Source: Meiothermus cerbereus DSM 11376 | GTDB taxonomy: Bacteria; Deinococcota; Deinococci; Deinococcales; Thermaceae | Length of the DNA: 64,000 bases | Assembly (NCBI RefSeq): GCF_000620065.1 | Contig: NZ_JHVI01000001.1 | Location: forward strand, 124,001-188,000 | Reading direction: 5' to 3' | Shown here: in pieces, positions 54,206 to 63,451 of the stretch | Position numbering within the stretch: the first letter of the stretch is position 1 | Layout of the letters: the number at the start of each line of letters is the position of its first letter | Notes under the pieces: model-generated | The model's database searches: none | Told to the model about the DNA's origin: nothing | The model's input: the letters and a program-made list of their open reading frames with translations, nothing else | Program-made: the position numbers and the translations under genes

Positions 54206-55663
54206 ATGGAAAACAAACCCAAAGAGGTGCGCGGGGCGCACTATGTAGACGTAGACAACACCTATCTGGAAAAGCGGCGCTTGCGCAAGAGTGCAGGCTG
54301 GGTGCTTTTGTGGGGCCTGGGGGTGGGGGCGGTCATCTCGGGCGACTTCTTCGGCTGGAACTTCGGGCTGGCCGCCGGGGGCTTCGGAGGCCTGTTGCTG
54401 GCGACAGTGGTCGTAGCCATCATGTACGTCACCATGGTGCTTTCTATCGCCGAGCTCTCTACGGCTCTGCCCCATGCGGGGGGCTTCTACTCTTTTACGC
54501 GCAACGCCTTTGGCCCCAACTGGGCCTACCTGAACGGGGTCACCGACCTGATCGAGTACGTGATTACCCCGGCGGTGATTGTGGTGGGCATCGCCGGTTA
54601 TATGAACGCCCTGATCCCCGGCGTACCAGCCTGGATCTGGTGGGCGGCCTTCTACGCCCTCTTTGTGGGTATAAACATCCGTGGTACCGCCCTGACGCTA
54701 CGGGTCTCGCTGATCGTAACCCTGCTGGCGCTGGGGGTGCTGGTTTTCTTCTACGTTGCGGCGGGCTTCTCCGGCGCGTTTAGCTGGGACAAGGTTTTCA
54801 ACATCGCGCCGCAAGAGGGGGGCTCGAGCTTCCTCCCCTTTGGCTGGTATGGGGTTTTTGCCGCGCTGCCCTTTGCCATCTGGTTCTACCTGGCCATCGA
54901 ACAGCTTCCCCTGGCCGCCGAGGAGTCGCACGACGTGGTGCGGGATATGCCTAAAGCCCTCATCCTGGGCATCATCACCCTATTGGTGCTTTCAGTGCTA
55001 ACCCTCATCCTCAACACCGGTGTAGCAGGTGCCAAGGAAGTGGGCGAGTCGGATGCTCCTTTGGAACTCGGCTTTAAGGCGGTATTTGGGGACGCCGCCA
55101 CCAGCACCTTCCTAACCCTAATTGCCATCACCGGCCTGGTGGCCAGCTTCCACGCCATCATCTACGCCTACGGGCGGCTGATCTTTGCCCTTTCGCGGGC
55201 TGGCTACCTGCCCACCGGGCTGTCCATCGTGAGCCGCTACCACACCCCGCATTTTGCCCTGGTTCTGGGCGCGGTGGTGGGCTTCTTGATGTGCGTGCTG
55301 ATCAGCACCTTTTCCGACAGCGTGGGGGCCGCCCTGCTCAATATGGCCGTTTTTGGTGCGGTGATCTCCTACGCCATGGTGATGTTCGCCTACATCCGCC
55401 TGGCCCGTTCCCGCCCCGACCTGCCCCGCCCCTACAAAAGCCCTTTGGGCGTACCGGGGGCCTGGGTGGGCGCGATTCTGGCCCTGATTTGCCTGGGCGC
55501 CACCTTTGCGGTGGAAAGCTACCGGCCTGGGGTGGTGGGCACGGCGGTTTTTGTGGTGCTGATGATGGCCTACTACTGGTTCTACAGCCGCTTCCGCCTG
55601 GTGGCCCAGGCCCCCGAGGAAGAGGCCGCTCTGATCGCAGAGGCCCAGCGGGAGATTCGCTAA
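54206..55663 (+). CDS. eat: APC-superfamily permease, ethanolamine-permease-like
   Basis: 485 residues, twelve predicted membrane helices. The N-terminal part (SAGWVLLWGLGVGAVISGDFFGWN, MYVTMVLSIAELSTALPHAGG, LIEYVITPAVIVVGIAGYM) follows the ethanolamine permease subgroup of the APC family, especially the SGDFFGWN and ELSTALPHAGG runs. Imports an amine with protons. RBS GGGAGGTGG. It is the second gene of the cluster, 16 nt before the glutamine-synthetase-like gene. Confidence 0.88.
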   Translation: MENKPKEVRGAHYVDVDNTYLEKRRLRKSAGWVLLWGLGVGAVISGDFFGWNFGLAAGGFGGLLLATVVVAIMYVTMVLSIAELSTALPHAGGFYSFTRNAFGPNWAYLNGVTDLIEYVITPAVIVVGIAGYMNALIPGVPAWIWWAAFYALFVGINIRGTALTLRVSLIVTLLALGVLVFFYVAAGFSGAFSWDKVFNIAPQEGGSSFLPFGWYGVFAALPFAIWFYLAIEQLPLAAEESHDVVRDMPKALILGIITLLVLSVLTLILNTGVAGAKEVGESDAPLELGFKAVFGDAATSTFLTLIAITGLVASFHAIIYAYGRLIFALSRAGYLPTGLSIVSRYHTPHFALVLGAVVGFLMCVLISTFSDSVGAALLNMAVFGAVISYAMVMFAYIRLARSRPDLPRPYKSPLGVPGAWVGAILALICLGATFAVESYRPGVVGTAVFVVLMMAYYWFYSRFRLVAQAPEEEAALIAEAQREIR

Positions 55664-55679
55664 ACCCTAGGAGGTACAG

Positions 55680-57056
55680 ATGGCGGAAAACGCCGCAGGA
55701 AATCTCAGTTGGCTGGCTCAAAAGGTAAACACAGGCGAGATTGATACGGTTCTGGTGGGCTTCCCCGACCACTACGGGCGGCTGATGGGCAAGCGCTTTG
55801 AGGCCGAGTACTTTCTGGAGGAAGTGGCCCAGCACGGCACCCACGGCTGTGACTACTTGCTTACCACCGACATGGAGATGGAGCCGGTGCAGGGCTACCG
55901 CTTTGCCAACTGGGAGCTGGGCTATGGCGACTTTCACCTGGTGCCCGACCTGGCCACTCTGCGGCCTGCGAGCTGGCTCGAGAAGAGCGCTATTGTGCTA
56001 TGCGACCTCGAGGACGAGCGCAGCCATAGCCTGATTGAAGTGGCCCCCCGCACCATGCTCAAACGGCAGCTCGAGCGGGCCAGGGCCCTGGGCTACACCG
56101 TGAAGGCGGCCTCGGAGCTGGAGTACTACCTCTACCGGGTCTCCTACCGCCAGGCCCAGCAGCAGGGATACGCCGGGCTCGAGCCCGCCGGGTACTACCT
56201 GGAGGACTACCACCTGCTGCAGGGCACCCGCGAGGAGCCCTTTACCCGCGCGGTGCGGCAACACCTGAAGGCCTCGGGCATCCCGGTCGAGAACTCCAAG
56301 GGGGAGTGGGGGCTGGGCCAGCACGAGGTGAACGTGCGCTACGCCGAGGCCCTGGAGATGGCCGACCGGCACGTCCTCTTCAAGCAGTGTCTGAAAGAGG
56401 TGGCCGAGACCATGGGCCTCTCGCTGACCTTTATGGCCAAGCCCCACCACGGCCAGGCGGGTTCTTCCTGCCATATCCATCTCTCGCTATGGAAGGACGG
56501 CCAGAACGCCTTTGCGGGCGAGGAAGAATACGGGCCGGTGCGGGGCTCCGAGGTCTTCGGGCAGTTTCTGGCTGGCTGGATAGCGCACATCCCCGACTTC
56601 ATGCCCTTCTACGCCCCCACCGTCAACAGCTACAAGCGCTACGAGGACGGCTCCTGGGCCCCCACCCGGCTGGCCTGGAGCTACGACAACCGCACCGCCG
56701 GGTTCCGCGTGGTGGGGCGGGGGGCTTCGTTGCGCATCGAGTGCCGGATTGGGGGGGCCGACCTGAACCCCTACCTGGCCCTCACCGCCGCGCTGGCCTC
56801 GGGCCTCGACGGCCTGGAACAGGGCCTCACCCCGCCCCCCATCTTCCAGGGCGACATCTACCAGGCCCGCCACCTGCCGCGCGTACCCTACACCCTGGGT
56901 GAGGCCGCAGAGGGGTTTGCCAGTAGCGCTTTTGCCAAAGCCACCCTGGGCGAGGCCGCCCACGAGCACTACACCCACTTCTTCCGAAGTGAGTGGCAGG
57001 CCTATAACCGGGCCGTAACCGACTGGGAACGCAAGCGGTATTTCGAACGAATTTGA
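55680..57056 (+). CDS. Glutamine-synthetase-like gamma-glutamyl-amine ligase
   Basis: 458 residues. GS fold: beta-grasp N-terminal part with VLVGFPDHYGRLMGKRF, catalytic Glu residues in ASELEYYLY and GQHEVNVRYAEAL, ATP/ammonium region HHGQAGSSCHIHLSLW, NSYKRYEDGSWAPTRLAWSYDNRTAG and RIECRIGGADLNPYLAL. It belongs with GlnA4/PuuA/IpuC-type ligases joining glutamate to amines, not with housekeeping GS (no adenylylation-site Tyr loop seen). The neighbouring permease, dehydrogenases and amidase point to ethanolamine or a similar amino alcohol. Confidence 0.9.
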   Translation: MAENAAGNLSWLAQKVNTGEIDTVLVGFPDHYGRLMGKRFEAEYFLEEVAQHGTHGCDYLLTTDMEMEPVQGYRFANWELGYGDFHLVPDLATLRPASWLEKSAIVLCDLEDERSHSLIEVAPRTMLKRQLERARALGYTVKAASELEYYLYRVSYRQAQQQGYAGLEPAGYYLEDYHLLQGTREEPFTRAVRQHLKASGIPVENSKGEWGLGQHEVNVRYAEALEMADRHVLFKQCLKEVAETMGLSLTFMAKPHHGQAGSSCHIHLSLWKDGQNAFAGEEEYGPVRGSEVFGQFLAGWIAHIPDFMPFYAPTVNSYKRYEDGSWAPTRLAWSYDNRTAGFRVVGRGASLRIECRIGGADLNPYLALTAALASGLDGLEQGLTPPPIFQGDIYQARHLPRVPYTLGEAAEGFASSAFAKATLGEAAHEHYTHFFRSEWQAYNRAVTDWERKRYFERI

Positions 57057-57068
57057 GGGAGGTTCAAG

Positions 57069-57839
57069 GTGCAACTAGCCGACAAGGTAGCTCTAATTAC
57101 CGGTGCCGCCAGCGGAATTGGCCGCGAGGCCGCGTTGCTCTTCGCCCGCGAGGGGGCCAAGGTGGTGGCGGTGGATCTCTCCGAAAAAGGCCAGGAAACC
57201 GTGGAGGTCATCCAAAGCGCCGGCGGCCAGGCCCACTTCGTGCAGGCCGACGTGTCCAAGGCCCAGGACGCTGAACGAATGGTGTCCGAGGCCGAGCGGG
57301 TCTTTGGGCGGCTCGAGATTCTCTTCAACAATGCAGGCATCTCCCACGCCGAGGACGACGACGCCATCCACACCAGCGAGGCGGTCTGGGATCTGACCTT
57401 TGCGGTCAACGTAAAAGGGGTGTTCCTGGGCTGCAAGTACGGCATCCCGGCTTTGCGCCGGGCCGGGGGCGGCAGCATCATCAACACCGCTTCCTTTGTG
57501 GCCTTTATGGGGGCCGCTACCCCCCAGCTGGCCTACACCGCCAGCAAGGGCGCGGTGCTCTCCATGACCCGCGAGCTGGCGGTGATTCACGCCCGCCAGG
57601 GCATCCGGGTCAATGCGCTGTGCCCGGGGCCCTTGCAGACCGAGCTCTTGATGAAGTACCTGGACACCCCCGAAAAGCGCCAGCGCCGGCTGGTGCATAT
57701 CCCCATGGGCCGCTTCGGCCAGGCTGCCGAGATTGCCCAGGCCGCTTTGTACCTGGCCAGCCCGGCCTCTTCCTTCATGACCGGAGCAGCCTTGCTGGTG
57801 GATGGGGGCATCACCGCCGCCTACGTCACCCCGGAGTGA
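57069..57839 (+). CDS. Short-chain dehydrogenase/reductase
   Basis: 256 residues, classical SDR: TGAASGIG cofactor motif, NNAG, catalytic Ser in NTASFV, YTASK. Asp in VAVDLS favours NAD+. GTG start with GAGGGAGG upstream. In the cluster it stands between ligase and aldehyde dehydrogenase, where oxidation of an alcohol to an aldehyde is needed. Confidence 0.92.
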   Translation: MQLADKVALITGAASGIGREAALLFAREGAKVVAVDLSEKGQETVEVIQSAGGQAHFVQADVSKAQDAERMVSEAERVFGRLEILFNNAGISHAEDDDAIHTSEAVWDLTFAVNVKGVFLGCKYGIPALRRAGGGSIINTASFVAFMGAATPQLAYTASKGAVLSMTRELAVIHARQGIRVNALCPGPLQTELLMKYLDTPEKRQRRLVHIPMGRFGQAAEIAQAALYLASPASSFMTGAALLVDGGITAAYVTPE

Positions 57840-57843
57840 GGCC

Positions 57844-59232
57844 ATGGCGATTCAGCGAACCATCAGCCCCGTAGACGGGCGCATTTACGTGGAACGAAGC
57901 CTGGCCGGGCCAGAGGAACTCGAGCAAACCCTGGCCCGCGCCTCCCGGGCCCAAAAAGCCTGGGCCCAGACCCCCCTGGACGAGCGGCTGGCCATCGTGC
58001 AGCGCATGGTCGAGGTCATGCTGGGGGCGGTGGAGGCGGTGGCCGAGGAGCTCACCTGGCAGATGGGCCGGCCCATCCGCTACAGCCCCAAGGAGATTCA
58101 GGGCGGGTTTGCCGAGCGGGCCCGCTACATGGCCCGCATCGCCCCGTCAGCCCTACAGGACATCCCCGCCGAAGCCCTGCCGGGCTTCACCCGCTTCATC
58201 CGGCGCGAACCGCTGGGGGTGGTGCTGGTGCTGGCCCCCTGGAACTACCCCTACCTGACCTCGGTCAACACCATCGTGCCGGCCATCCTGGCCGGAAACG
58301 CGGTGGTGCTCAAGCACTCCGCCCAGACCCCCCTGGTGGCCGAGCGCTACGCCTGGGCCTTCCAGGAGGCCGGGCTGCCGGAGGGGGTATTTCAGTACCT
58401 GCACATGGACCACGACCTCACCGCCCAGGCCATCGCCGACCCGCGGGTGGCCTTTGTGGCTTTTACCGGTTCGGTGGCAGGGGGCCGTGCGGTCGAAAGG
58501 GCAGCAGCCGGGCACTTCAAGGGGGTGGCCCTCGAGCTCGGCGGCAAGGACCCGGCCTATGTGCGGCCCGACGCCGACCTCGAGTACAGCGTGGTCAACC
58601 TGGTGGATGGGGCCATGTTCAACTCGGGCCAGTCCTGCTGCGGGGTGGAGCGCATCTACGTGCACGAATCCCTCTACCAGCCCTTCGTGGAGGCTTTTGT
58701 GGCCGAGACCCTAAAGCTCAGGCTGGGCAACCCCTTAGACCCCGAGACCACCCTGGGCCCCATGGTACGCACCGAGGCCGCCGAGTTCGTACGGGGCCAG
58801 ATTGCCGAGGCCATCGCCCAGGGGGCGAAGGCCCTGATTGACCCCAAAGCCTTTCCCGCCGATGCCCCCGGCACCCCCTACCTGGCCCCCCAGGTGCTGG
58901 TGAACGTAAACCACCAGATGCGGGTGATGGTGGAGGAGAGCTTTGGCCCGGTGGTGGGCATCATGCCGGTTAAAAGCGACGAGGAGGCCCTTGCCCTCAT
59001 GAACGACTCCCCCTACGGCCTCACCGCCTCCATCTGGAGCAAAGACGAAGGGGCCGCGCTCCAGCTTGGGACGGGCCTCGAGACCGGCACGGTCTTCCTC
59101 AACCGCTGCGACTACCTCGACCCGGCCCTGGCCTGGACCGGGGTCAAGGAGTCGGGGCGGGGCTGCTCGCTCTCGCTGTTGGGCTACGAGCAGCTCACCC
59201 GGCCCAAGTCGTATCATTTGCGTAAGCTATGA
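57844..59232 (+). CDS. NAD(P)+-dependent aldehyde dehydrogenase
   Basis: 462 residues. Catalytic Cys in NSGQSCCGVERIYV (two adjacent Cys, first is the expected nucleophile), general base Glu in ALELGGKDP, cofactor motif FTGSVAGG, Asn in APWNYPY. Would oxidise a gamma-glutamyl-aminoaldehyde to the acid. 4 nt after the SDR; the stop overlaps the amidotransferase start (ATGA). Confidence 0.94.
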   Translation: MAIQRTISPVDGRIYVERSLAGPEELEQTLARASRAQKAWAQTPLDERLAIVQRMVEVMLGAVEAVAEELTWQMGRPIRYSPKEIQGGFAERARYMARIAPSALQDIPAEALPGFTRFIRREPLGVVLVLAPWNYPYLTSVNTIVPAILAGNAVVLKHSAQTPLVAERYAWAFQEAGLPEGVFQYLHMDHDLTAQAIADPRVAFVAFTGSVAGGRAVERAAAGHFKGVALELGGKDPAYVRPDADLEYSVVNLVDGAMFNSGQSCCGVERIYVHESLYQPFVEAFVAETLKLRLGNPLDPETTLGPMVRTEAAEFVRGQIAEAIAQGAKALIDPKAFPADAPGTPYLAPQVLVNVNHQMRVMVEESFGPVVGIMPVKSDEEALALMNDSPYGLTASIWSKDEGAALQLGTGLETGTVFLNRCDYLDPALAWTGVKESGRGCSLSLLGYEQLTRPKSYHLRKL

Positions 59233-59924
59233 GGCTCGCCGTACTGGTCTGCGACGAACCCCCGGCAGGTCTGGAGGGGATCGCTGGCGATTATCCGGCC
59301 ATGTTCGAGCGGCTGCTGGGCCAGACCCTCACCCCCTTCGACGTGCGGGCAGGGCAGTATCCGGCCCGGGTGGAGGACTTCCAGGGCTACCTGATTACAG
59401 GCTCGAGGGCCTCGGTCTACGACCCTCTGCCCTGGATTCCCCCTTTAGAGGCGTTTGTGCGGGCGGTAGCGGCTTCCTCCAGCAAGCTGGTGGGGGTGTG
59501 CTTCGGCCACCAGATGATCGGGCAGGCCCTGGGGGGGCGGGTGGAGCGCTGGCCTTTGGGCTGGGGGGTGGGGGTGCACCGCTTCTCGGTCTACCGGATG
59601 GCCCCCTGGATGGAGCCCCCCCTACAGGAATTGCAGCTCATCCTCTCCTGCCAGGATCAGATCACCGTGCTGCCCCCTGGGGCGGTGGTGCTGGGCGGCA
59701 GCGCCTTCAGCCCCCATGCTTTCATCCAGGTGGGGGCCAACGTACTGGGCCTGCAGCCCCACCCAGAGTTCCCTAAAGCCTTCGCCGAAGCCCTGCTGGA
59801 AGAGCGGCGCCTTCGGGTGGGGCCGGAGCGCTACGCCGAGGCCAAAGCCAGCTTTGCCCTCGAGCCCAGCGCCAAGGAGGTGGCGAGCTGGATTCGGAAT
59901 TTTCTCGCTACCGGGCCTTCTTAA
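59229..59924 (+). CDS. Class I glutamine amidotransferase-like gamma-glutamyl hydrolase
   Basis: 231 residues. Nucleophile elbow GVCFGHQMIGQALGG (Cys near residue 91), catalytic His-x-Glu in GLQPHPEF. No synthase domain is attached, so it probably hydrolyses a gamma-glutamyl amide. As the last enzyme of the set it would free glutamate and the oxidised amine. Coupled to the aldehyde dehydrogenase; its 3' end overlaps the next gene by 37 nt. Confidence 0.88.
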   Translation: MRLAVLVCDEPPAGLEGIAGDYPAMFERLLGQTLTPFDVRAGQYPARVEDFQGYLITGSRASVYDPLPWIPPLEAFVRAVAASSSKLVGVCFGHQMIGQALGGRVERWPLGWGVGVHRFSVYRMAPWMEPPLQELQLILSCQDQITVLPPGAVVLGGSAFSPHAFIQVGANVLGLQPHPEFPKAFAEALLEERRLRVGPERYAEAKASFALEPSAKEVASWIRNFLATGPS

Positions 59925-61690
59925 AGCAGTACCCCCCCTTCGACGCGCTTAGCGAAGCCGACTGGGCGGGGCTCGAGGGGGCCCTGGTCATCTGCCAGTT
60001 TGCCCCCGGGACGGTGATCCTCGAGCCCAGCCAGACCGAGGCCGAAGGCCTGTATGTGGTCTACCAGGGTGCGGTACGGCTGGAACAGGACGGACAGGCG
60101 GTGGCCTGGCTCGAGCCCGGCGAGGCCTTTGGCTACCCTTCCCTGCTGGGTCAGCAGCCCCCCAGCCTTACCGTGCGGGCCGAGGGTGAGACCGCCTGTT
60201 TGCGCCTAAGCAAGGAGGCCTTCCGTGGGCTGCTGCAAAAACCCAGCTTCGCCCTTTTCTTTAGCGCCCGGCTGGCCGAGCGGCTGCGGCTGTTGCAGCC
60301 TATGGCCCTGAACCTGCCTGACCTGGGGCAGCCCGCAGGTGAGGCAGCCGAGGCCGGGGTATGGCTCGAGCCCGCGGCCACCGTGGCCCAGGCCGCCCGC
60401 CTGATGCGCGAACGGGGCGTGAGCGCCTTGCTGCTTTGGGAGGGCGAGCGGCTGGCCATCCTCACCGACCGTGACCTGCGCAACCGGGTGCTGGCCGAAG
60501 AGCGGCCCTACCACACGCCAGCTTCCACCGTAGCCAGTAGCCCGGCCAAAACCCTGCCCGCCAGCACCCCCCTCCACGAAGCCCTGCTCTTCATGGAGCA
60601 GCAGGGCATCCACCACCTGCCCCTCACCCAGCAAAGCCACGTGGTGGGCCTCCTGACCGACCGGGCCTTCCTGCGGCGCTGGCTCCAGACCCCCCTGGCC
60701 CTGCTCAAGCGGCTTACCGAGGAAGACCACCAAGGCATACTGCTGGATTACCGCCAGCAGCTCGAGGCCATCGTGCAGCAGATGTTTGCCGCGGGGTTTG
60801 CGGTGCAGGCCATCACCCGCCAGGTAAGCCTCCTGAACGACGCCCTGACCCGCACGCTTCTGAGGCGCGCCGAGCGAAACCTGGGGCCCCCGCCCTGCCC
60901 CTATGCCTGGCTGGCCCTGGGCTCCGAAGGCCGCACCGAGCAGGCTTTGCTCACCGACCAGGACAACGCCCTGGCCTACCAGGAACCAGCCGCCAGCAAC
61001 TACTTCCAGGCCCTGGCCCAACAGGTGTTGGAGGGGTTGTTGCAAGCCGGCTTCCCCCCCTGCCCCGGGGGCTTCATGGCCGACCGCTGGTGTTTTTCCC
61101 TGGCCGAATGGGAGGCCCGCTTCGAGCAGTGGCTGGCCGTTCCCGAGGGCGAGGGCCTGCTGGAAGCCCAGATATTCCTCGACTTTCGCAGCATTGCCGG
61201 AGGGCTTTCCCTCGAGCCCCTGCAGCACCGCCTGCGCCGGGCCTCTAAAAACCGGCCTTTCCTCACCGCGCTGGCCCGCTCAGCCCTGGTCTTTACGCCC
61301 CCCCTGGGCCTCCTGGGCCGCATCCGCTTCGAAGAAGGCACGGTCAACCTCAAGAAGGGGGGCCTGGCGGCCATCGTGGGGCTGGCGCGGGTGTATGGCC
61401 TCGAGGCCAGCAGTCTGGCCCGCCCCACCCTCGAGCGCCTGCGGGCCGCCGCCCAGGCCAGGGTGATTCCCCAGGAGGAGGCCGAAGACCTTGGCGAAGC
61501 CTTTTTGTTTTTGTCCCACCTCCGCCTGCGCCACCAGCTCCTGGCCCTGGCCCAGGGCCAGCCCCCCACCAACCGGGTGGCCCAGGCCGCCCTCAGCCCC
61601 CGCGAGCTACAGGTGCTGCGCCAGGTCTTTTTGCGGGTGCGCCAGGCCCAGCAGACCCTGGCCGCGCGGTTCAGGCTGCAGGTGCTTTAG
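59888..61690 (+). CDS. cNMP-binding / CBS / DUF294 nucleotidyltransferase, probable CTG start
   Basis: About 600 residues: cyclic-nucleotide-binding domain (about 10-125), CBS pair (about 145-260), DUF294 nucleotidyltransferase with GSEGRTEQALLTDQDNALAY (about 345-365) and a C-terminal helical substrate domain. The first ordinary start, GTG 60014, would cut off the beginning of the first domain. The frame is open upstream and CTG 59888 has AAGGAGGT exactly 6 nt before it; no ATG, GTG or TTG lies between. Related to GlnD-like signalling enzymes; it may control the GS-like ligase, an inference from position. Confidence 0.85.
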   Translation: MDSEFSRYRAFLKQYPPFDALSEADWAGLEGALVICQFAPGTVILEPSQTEAEGLYVVYQGAVRLEQDGQAVAWLEPGEAFGYPSLLGQQPPSLTVRAEGETACLRLSKEAFRGLLQKPSFALFFSARLAERLRLLQPMALNLPDLGQPAGEAAEAGVWLEPAATVAQAARLMRERGVSALLLWEGERLAILTDRDLRNRVLAEERPYHTPASTVASSPAKTLPASTPLHEALLFMEQQGIHHLPLTQQSHVVGLLTDRAFLRRWLQTPLALLKRLTEEDHQGILLDYRQQLEAIVQQMFAAGFAVQAITRQVSLLNDALTRTLLRRAERNLGPPPCPYAWLALGSEGRTEQALLTDQDNALAYQEPAASNYFQALAQQVLEGLLQAGFPPCPGGFMADRWCFSLAEWEARFEQWLAVPEGEGLLEAQIFLDFRSIAGGLSLEPLQHRLRRASKNRPFLTALARSALVFTPPLGLLGRIRFEEGTVNLKKGGLAAIVGLARVYGLEASSLARPTLERLRAAAQARVIPQEEAEDLGEAFLFLSHLRLRHQLLALAQGQPPTNRVAQAALSPRELQVLRQVFLRVRQAQQTLAARFRLQVL

Positions 61691-61752
61691 GGAATCTCTG
61701 ACGATCTGGACGCAAAAAACCGATAGCGGTTGCCCGCTACCGGCCCAATGCT

Positions 61753-61922
61753 TACAAGAAATCCGCTTGATCTGTTCTGATTTTTGAGGCCCCCACCTGA
61801 AGCGCGGGTAACAACAGCCCGAAAAACGATGGTGCTCCAGCAATTCCTAACGAAACGATTCAAGCGGGGTTCATATGAGCTGTTGCGAGACTTGGCAGAA
61901 CGCTTCGGGTGGGGTTCATATC
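61753..61922 (+). repeat. Family 2 repeat, copy 3, with a partial second right end
   Basis: 61753-61877 is a diverged version of 27570-27696; 61901-61922 repeats its right end (CGCTTCGGGTGGGGTTCATAT versus CGATTCAAGCGGGGTTCATAT). The second end touches the stop codon of isocitrate lyase. Confidence 0.75.
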
Positions 61923-63216
61923 AGTGGAACTGGGCTTCCTCGGTCGAACCCGCCAGGGCCGCGGTGGAGGCCTGTCCGGCGGTGATGGCCATCAGCACCT
62001 CGTCGAAGTAGCCCGCACCCACCTCGCGCTGGTGTTTGACCGCGGTAAAGCCTTCTTTCTCGGCGGCGAACTCGAGCTGCTGCAGCTCCACGAAGGCGCT
62101 CATGCCGCGCTCCTTGTAGCCTTTGGCCAGCTCGAAGGTGCGGTAGTTGAGGTTGTGCCAGCCAGCCAGGGTGATGAACTGAAACTTGTAGCCCATGGCC
62201 CCCAGCTCCCGCTGGAACTTGGCGATGGTCTCGTCGTCGAGGTTTTTCTTCCAGTTGAAGCTGGGCGAGCAGTTGTAGGCCAGCATCTTGTCCGGATACT
62301 CGGCATGCACCGCCTCGGCAAACTTGCGGGCAATCTCCAGGTCGGGGGTGCTGGTCTCCATCCACAATAAGTCGGCGTAGGGGGCATAGGCCAAAGCGCG
62401 GGTAATGCAGGCCTCGAGGCCGTTGCGTATGCGATAAAAGCCCTCGGGGGTGCGCTCACCTTCTTTCACAAAGGGCTTGTCGCGCTCGTCAATGTCGCTG
62501 GTGAGCAGGGTGGCGGCTTCGGCGTCGGTACGGCAGATGATGATGCTGGGAACCCCCATCACATCGGCAGCCAGACGGGCCGCATTTAGGGTGCGGATGT
62601 GCTGCGAGGTAGGGATCAGCACTTTGCCCCCCAGGTGCCCGCACTTCTTTTCACTGGAAAGCTGGTCTTCCCAGTGCACCCCGGCCGCGCCCGCCTCGAT
62701 CATGCTTTTCATCAGCTCGAAGGCGTTCAGGGGCCCGCCAAAACCGGCCTCGGCGTCGGCCACAATGGGGGCGTACCAGTAGCGGTCGGTTTTGCCCTCG
62801 CTGCGCTCGATCTGGTCGGCCCGCATGAGGGCATTGTTGATGCGGCGCACCACCTGTGGCACCGAGTTGGCCGGGTAGAGCGACTGGTCGGGGTAGGTTT
62901 GCCAGGCCAGGTTGGCGTCGGCGGCCACCTGCCAGCCCGAAAGGTAGATGGCCTCGAGGCCAGCCTTCACCATCTGCACCGCCTGGGCTCCGGTGTAGGC
63001 CCCAAAGGTGTTCACGTAGGGGCGGGTGTGCAAGAGCTCCCACAACCGAAGGGCCCCCACCTTGGCTAAGGTCTGCTCGGGCAGAAGGCTGGGGCGCAGG
63101 CGCACCACATCTTCGGCGGTATAATCGCGCTGAATGCCTTTCCAGCGGGGGTTGGTTTCCCACTCGCGGCGAAGCTTTTCGGCTTCCAGTTTCATTTCGG
63201 GGGACAGTTTGGACAT
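61921..63216 (-). CDS. aceA: Isocitrate lyase
   Basis: 431 residues from ATG 63216 with AGGAGG upstream. Cleaves isocitrate to glyoxylate and succinate in the glyoxylate shunt. Catalytic motif KKCGH near residue 190, Mg-binding [28 protein letters not shown] and NCSPSFNW are all present. Malate synthase is not in the window. Upstream palindromes suggest regulated transcription. Confidence 0.97.
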   Translation of the reverse strand: MSKLSPEMKLEAEKLRREWETNPRWKGIQRDYTAEDVVRLRPSLLPEQTLAKVGALRLWELLHTRPYVNTFGAYTGAQAVQMVKAGLEAIYLSGWQVAADANLAWQTYPDQSLYPANSVPQVVRRINNALMRADQIERSEGKTDRYWYAPIVADAEAGFGGPLNAFELMKSMIEAGAAGVHWEDQLSSEKKCGHLGGKVLIPTSQHIRTLNAARLAADVMGVPSIIICRTDAEAATLLTSDIDERDKPFVKEGERTPEGFYRIRNGLEACITRALAYAPYADLLWMETSTPDLEIARKFAEAVHAEYPDKMLAYNCSPSFNWKKNLDDETIAKFQRELGAMGYKFQFITLAGWHNLNYRTFELAKGYKERGMSAFVELQQLEFAAEKEGFTAVKHQREVGAGYFDEVLMAITAGQASTAALAGSTEEAQFH

Positions 63217-63266
63217 CGCAATTCCTCCTGCTTTGAGTATGGCCTGGGTTGCAGGAATCCGAAGGG

Positions 63267-63346
63267 TGTATATCAAGCAGAACGACACTTACAAAAACGT
63301 GTACAACTTATTTGAGTACACGCCAAATAGGTTACACAAAAGTGTA
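63267..63346 (-). promoter_or_regulatory. aceA promoter with two upstream palindromes
   Basis: TTGTAA (63294-63289), 16 nt, TATACA (63272-63267) on the minus strand. Directly upstream: CGTGTAC-N11-GTACACG (63298-63322) and TACAC-AAAA-GTGTA (63333-63346). Related GTGTA words suggest one regulator with two sites, between aceA and the divergent gene. Confidence 0.6.
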
Positions 63347-63451
63347 GCTAGCCCTCTGAGCGCAAACCGGGTTTGCAGAACTGGCGCTCTGATAATCATC
63401 AGCTTACTATCGGGTGCAGATTTTTGACCTGGGGCTGGTAGGATGAGGGAC

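Noticed and set aside
4338-61922. Palindromic repeats as a CRISPR array
   Set aside because: Units are singly dispersed over tens of kilobases, not tandem with spacers.
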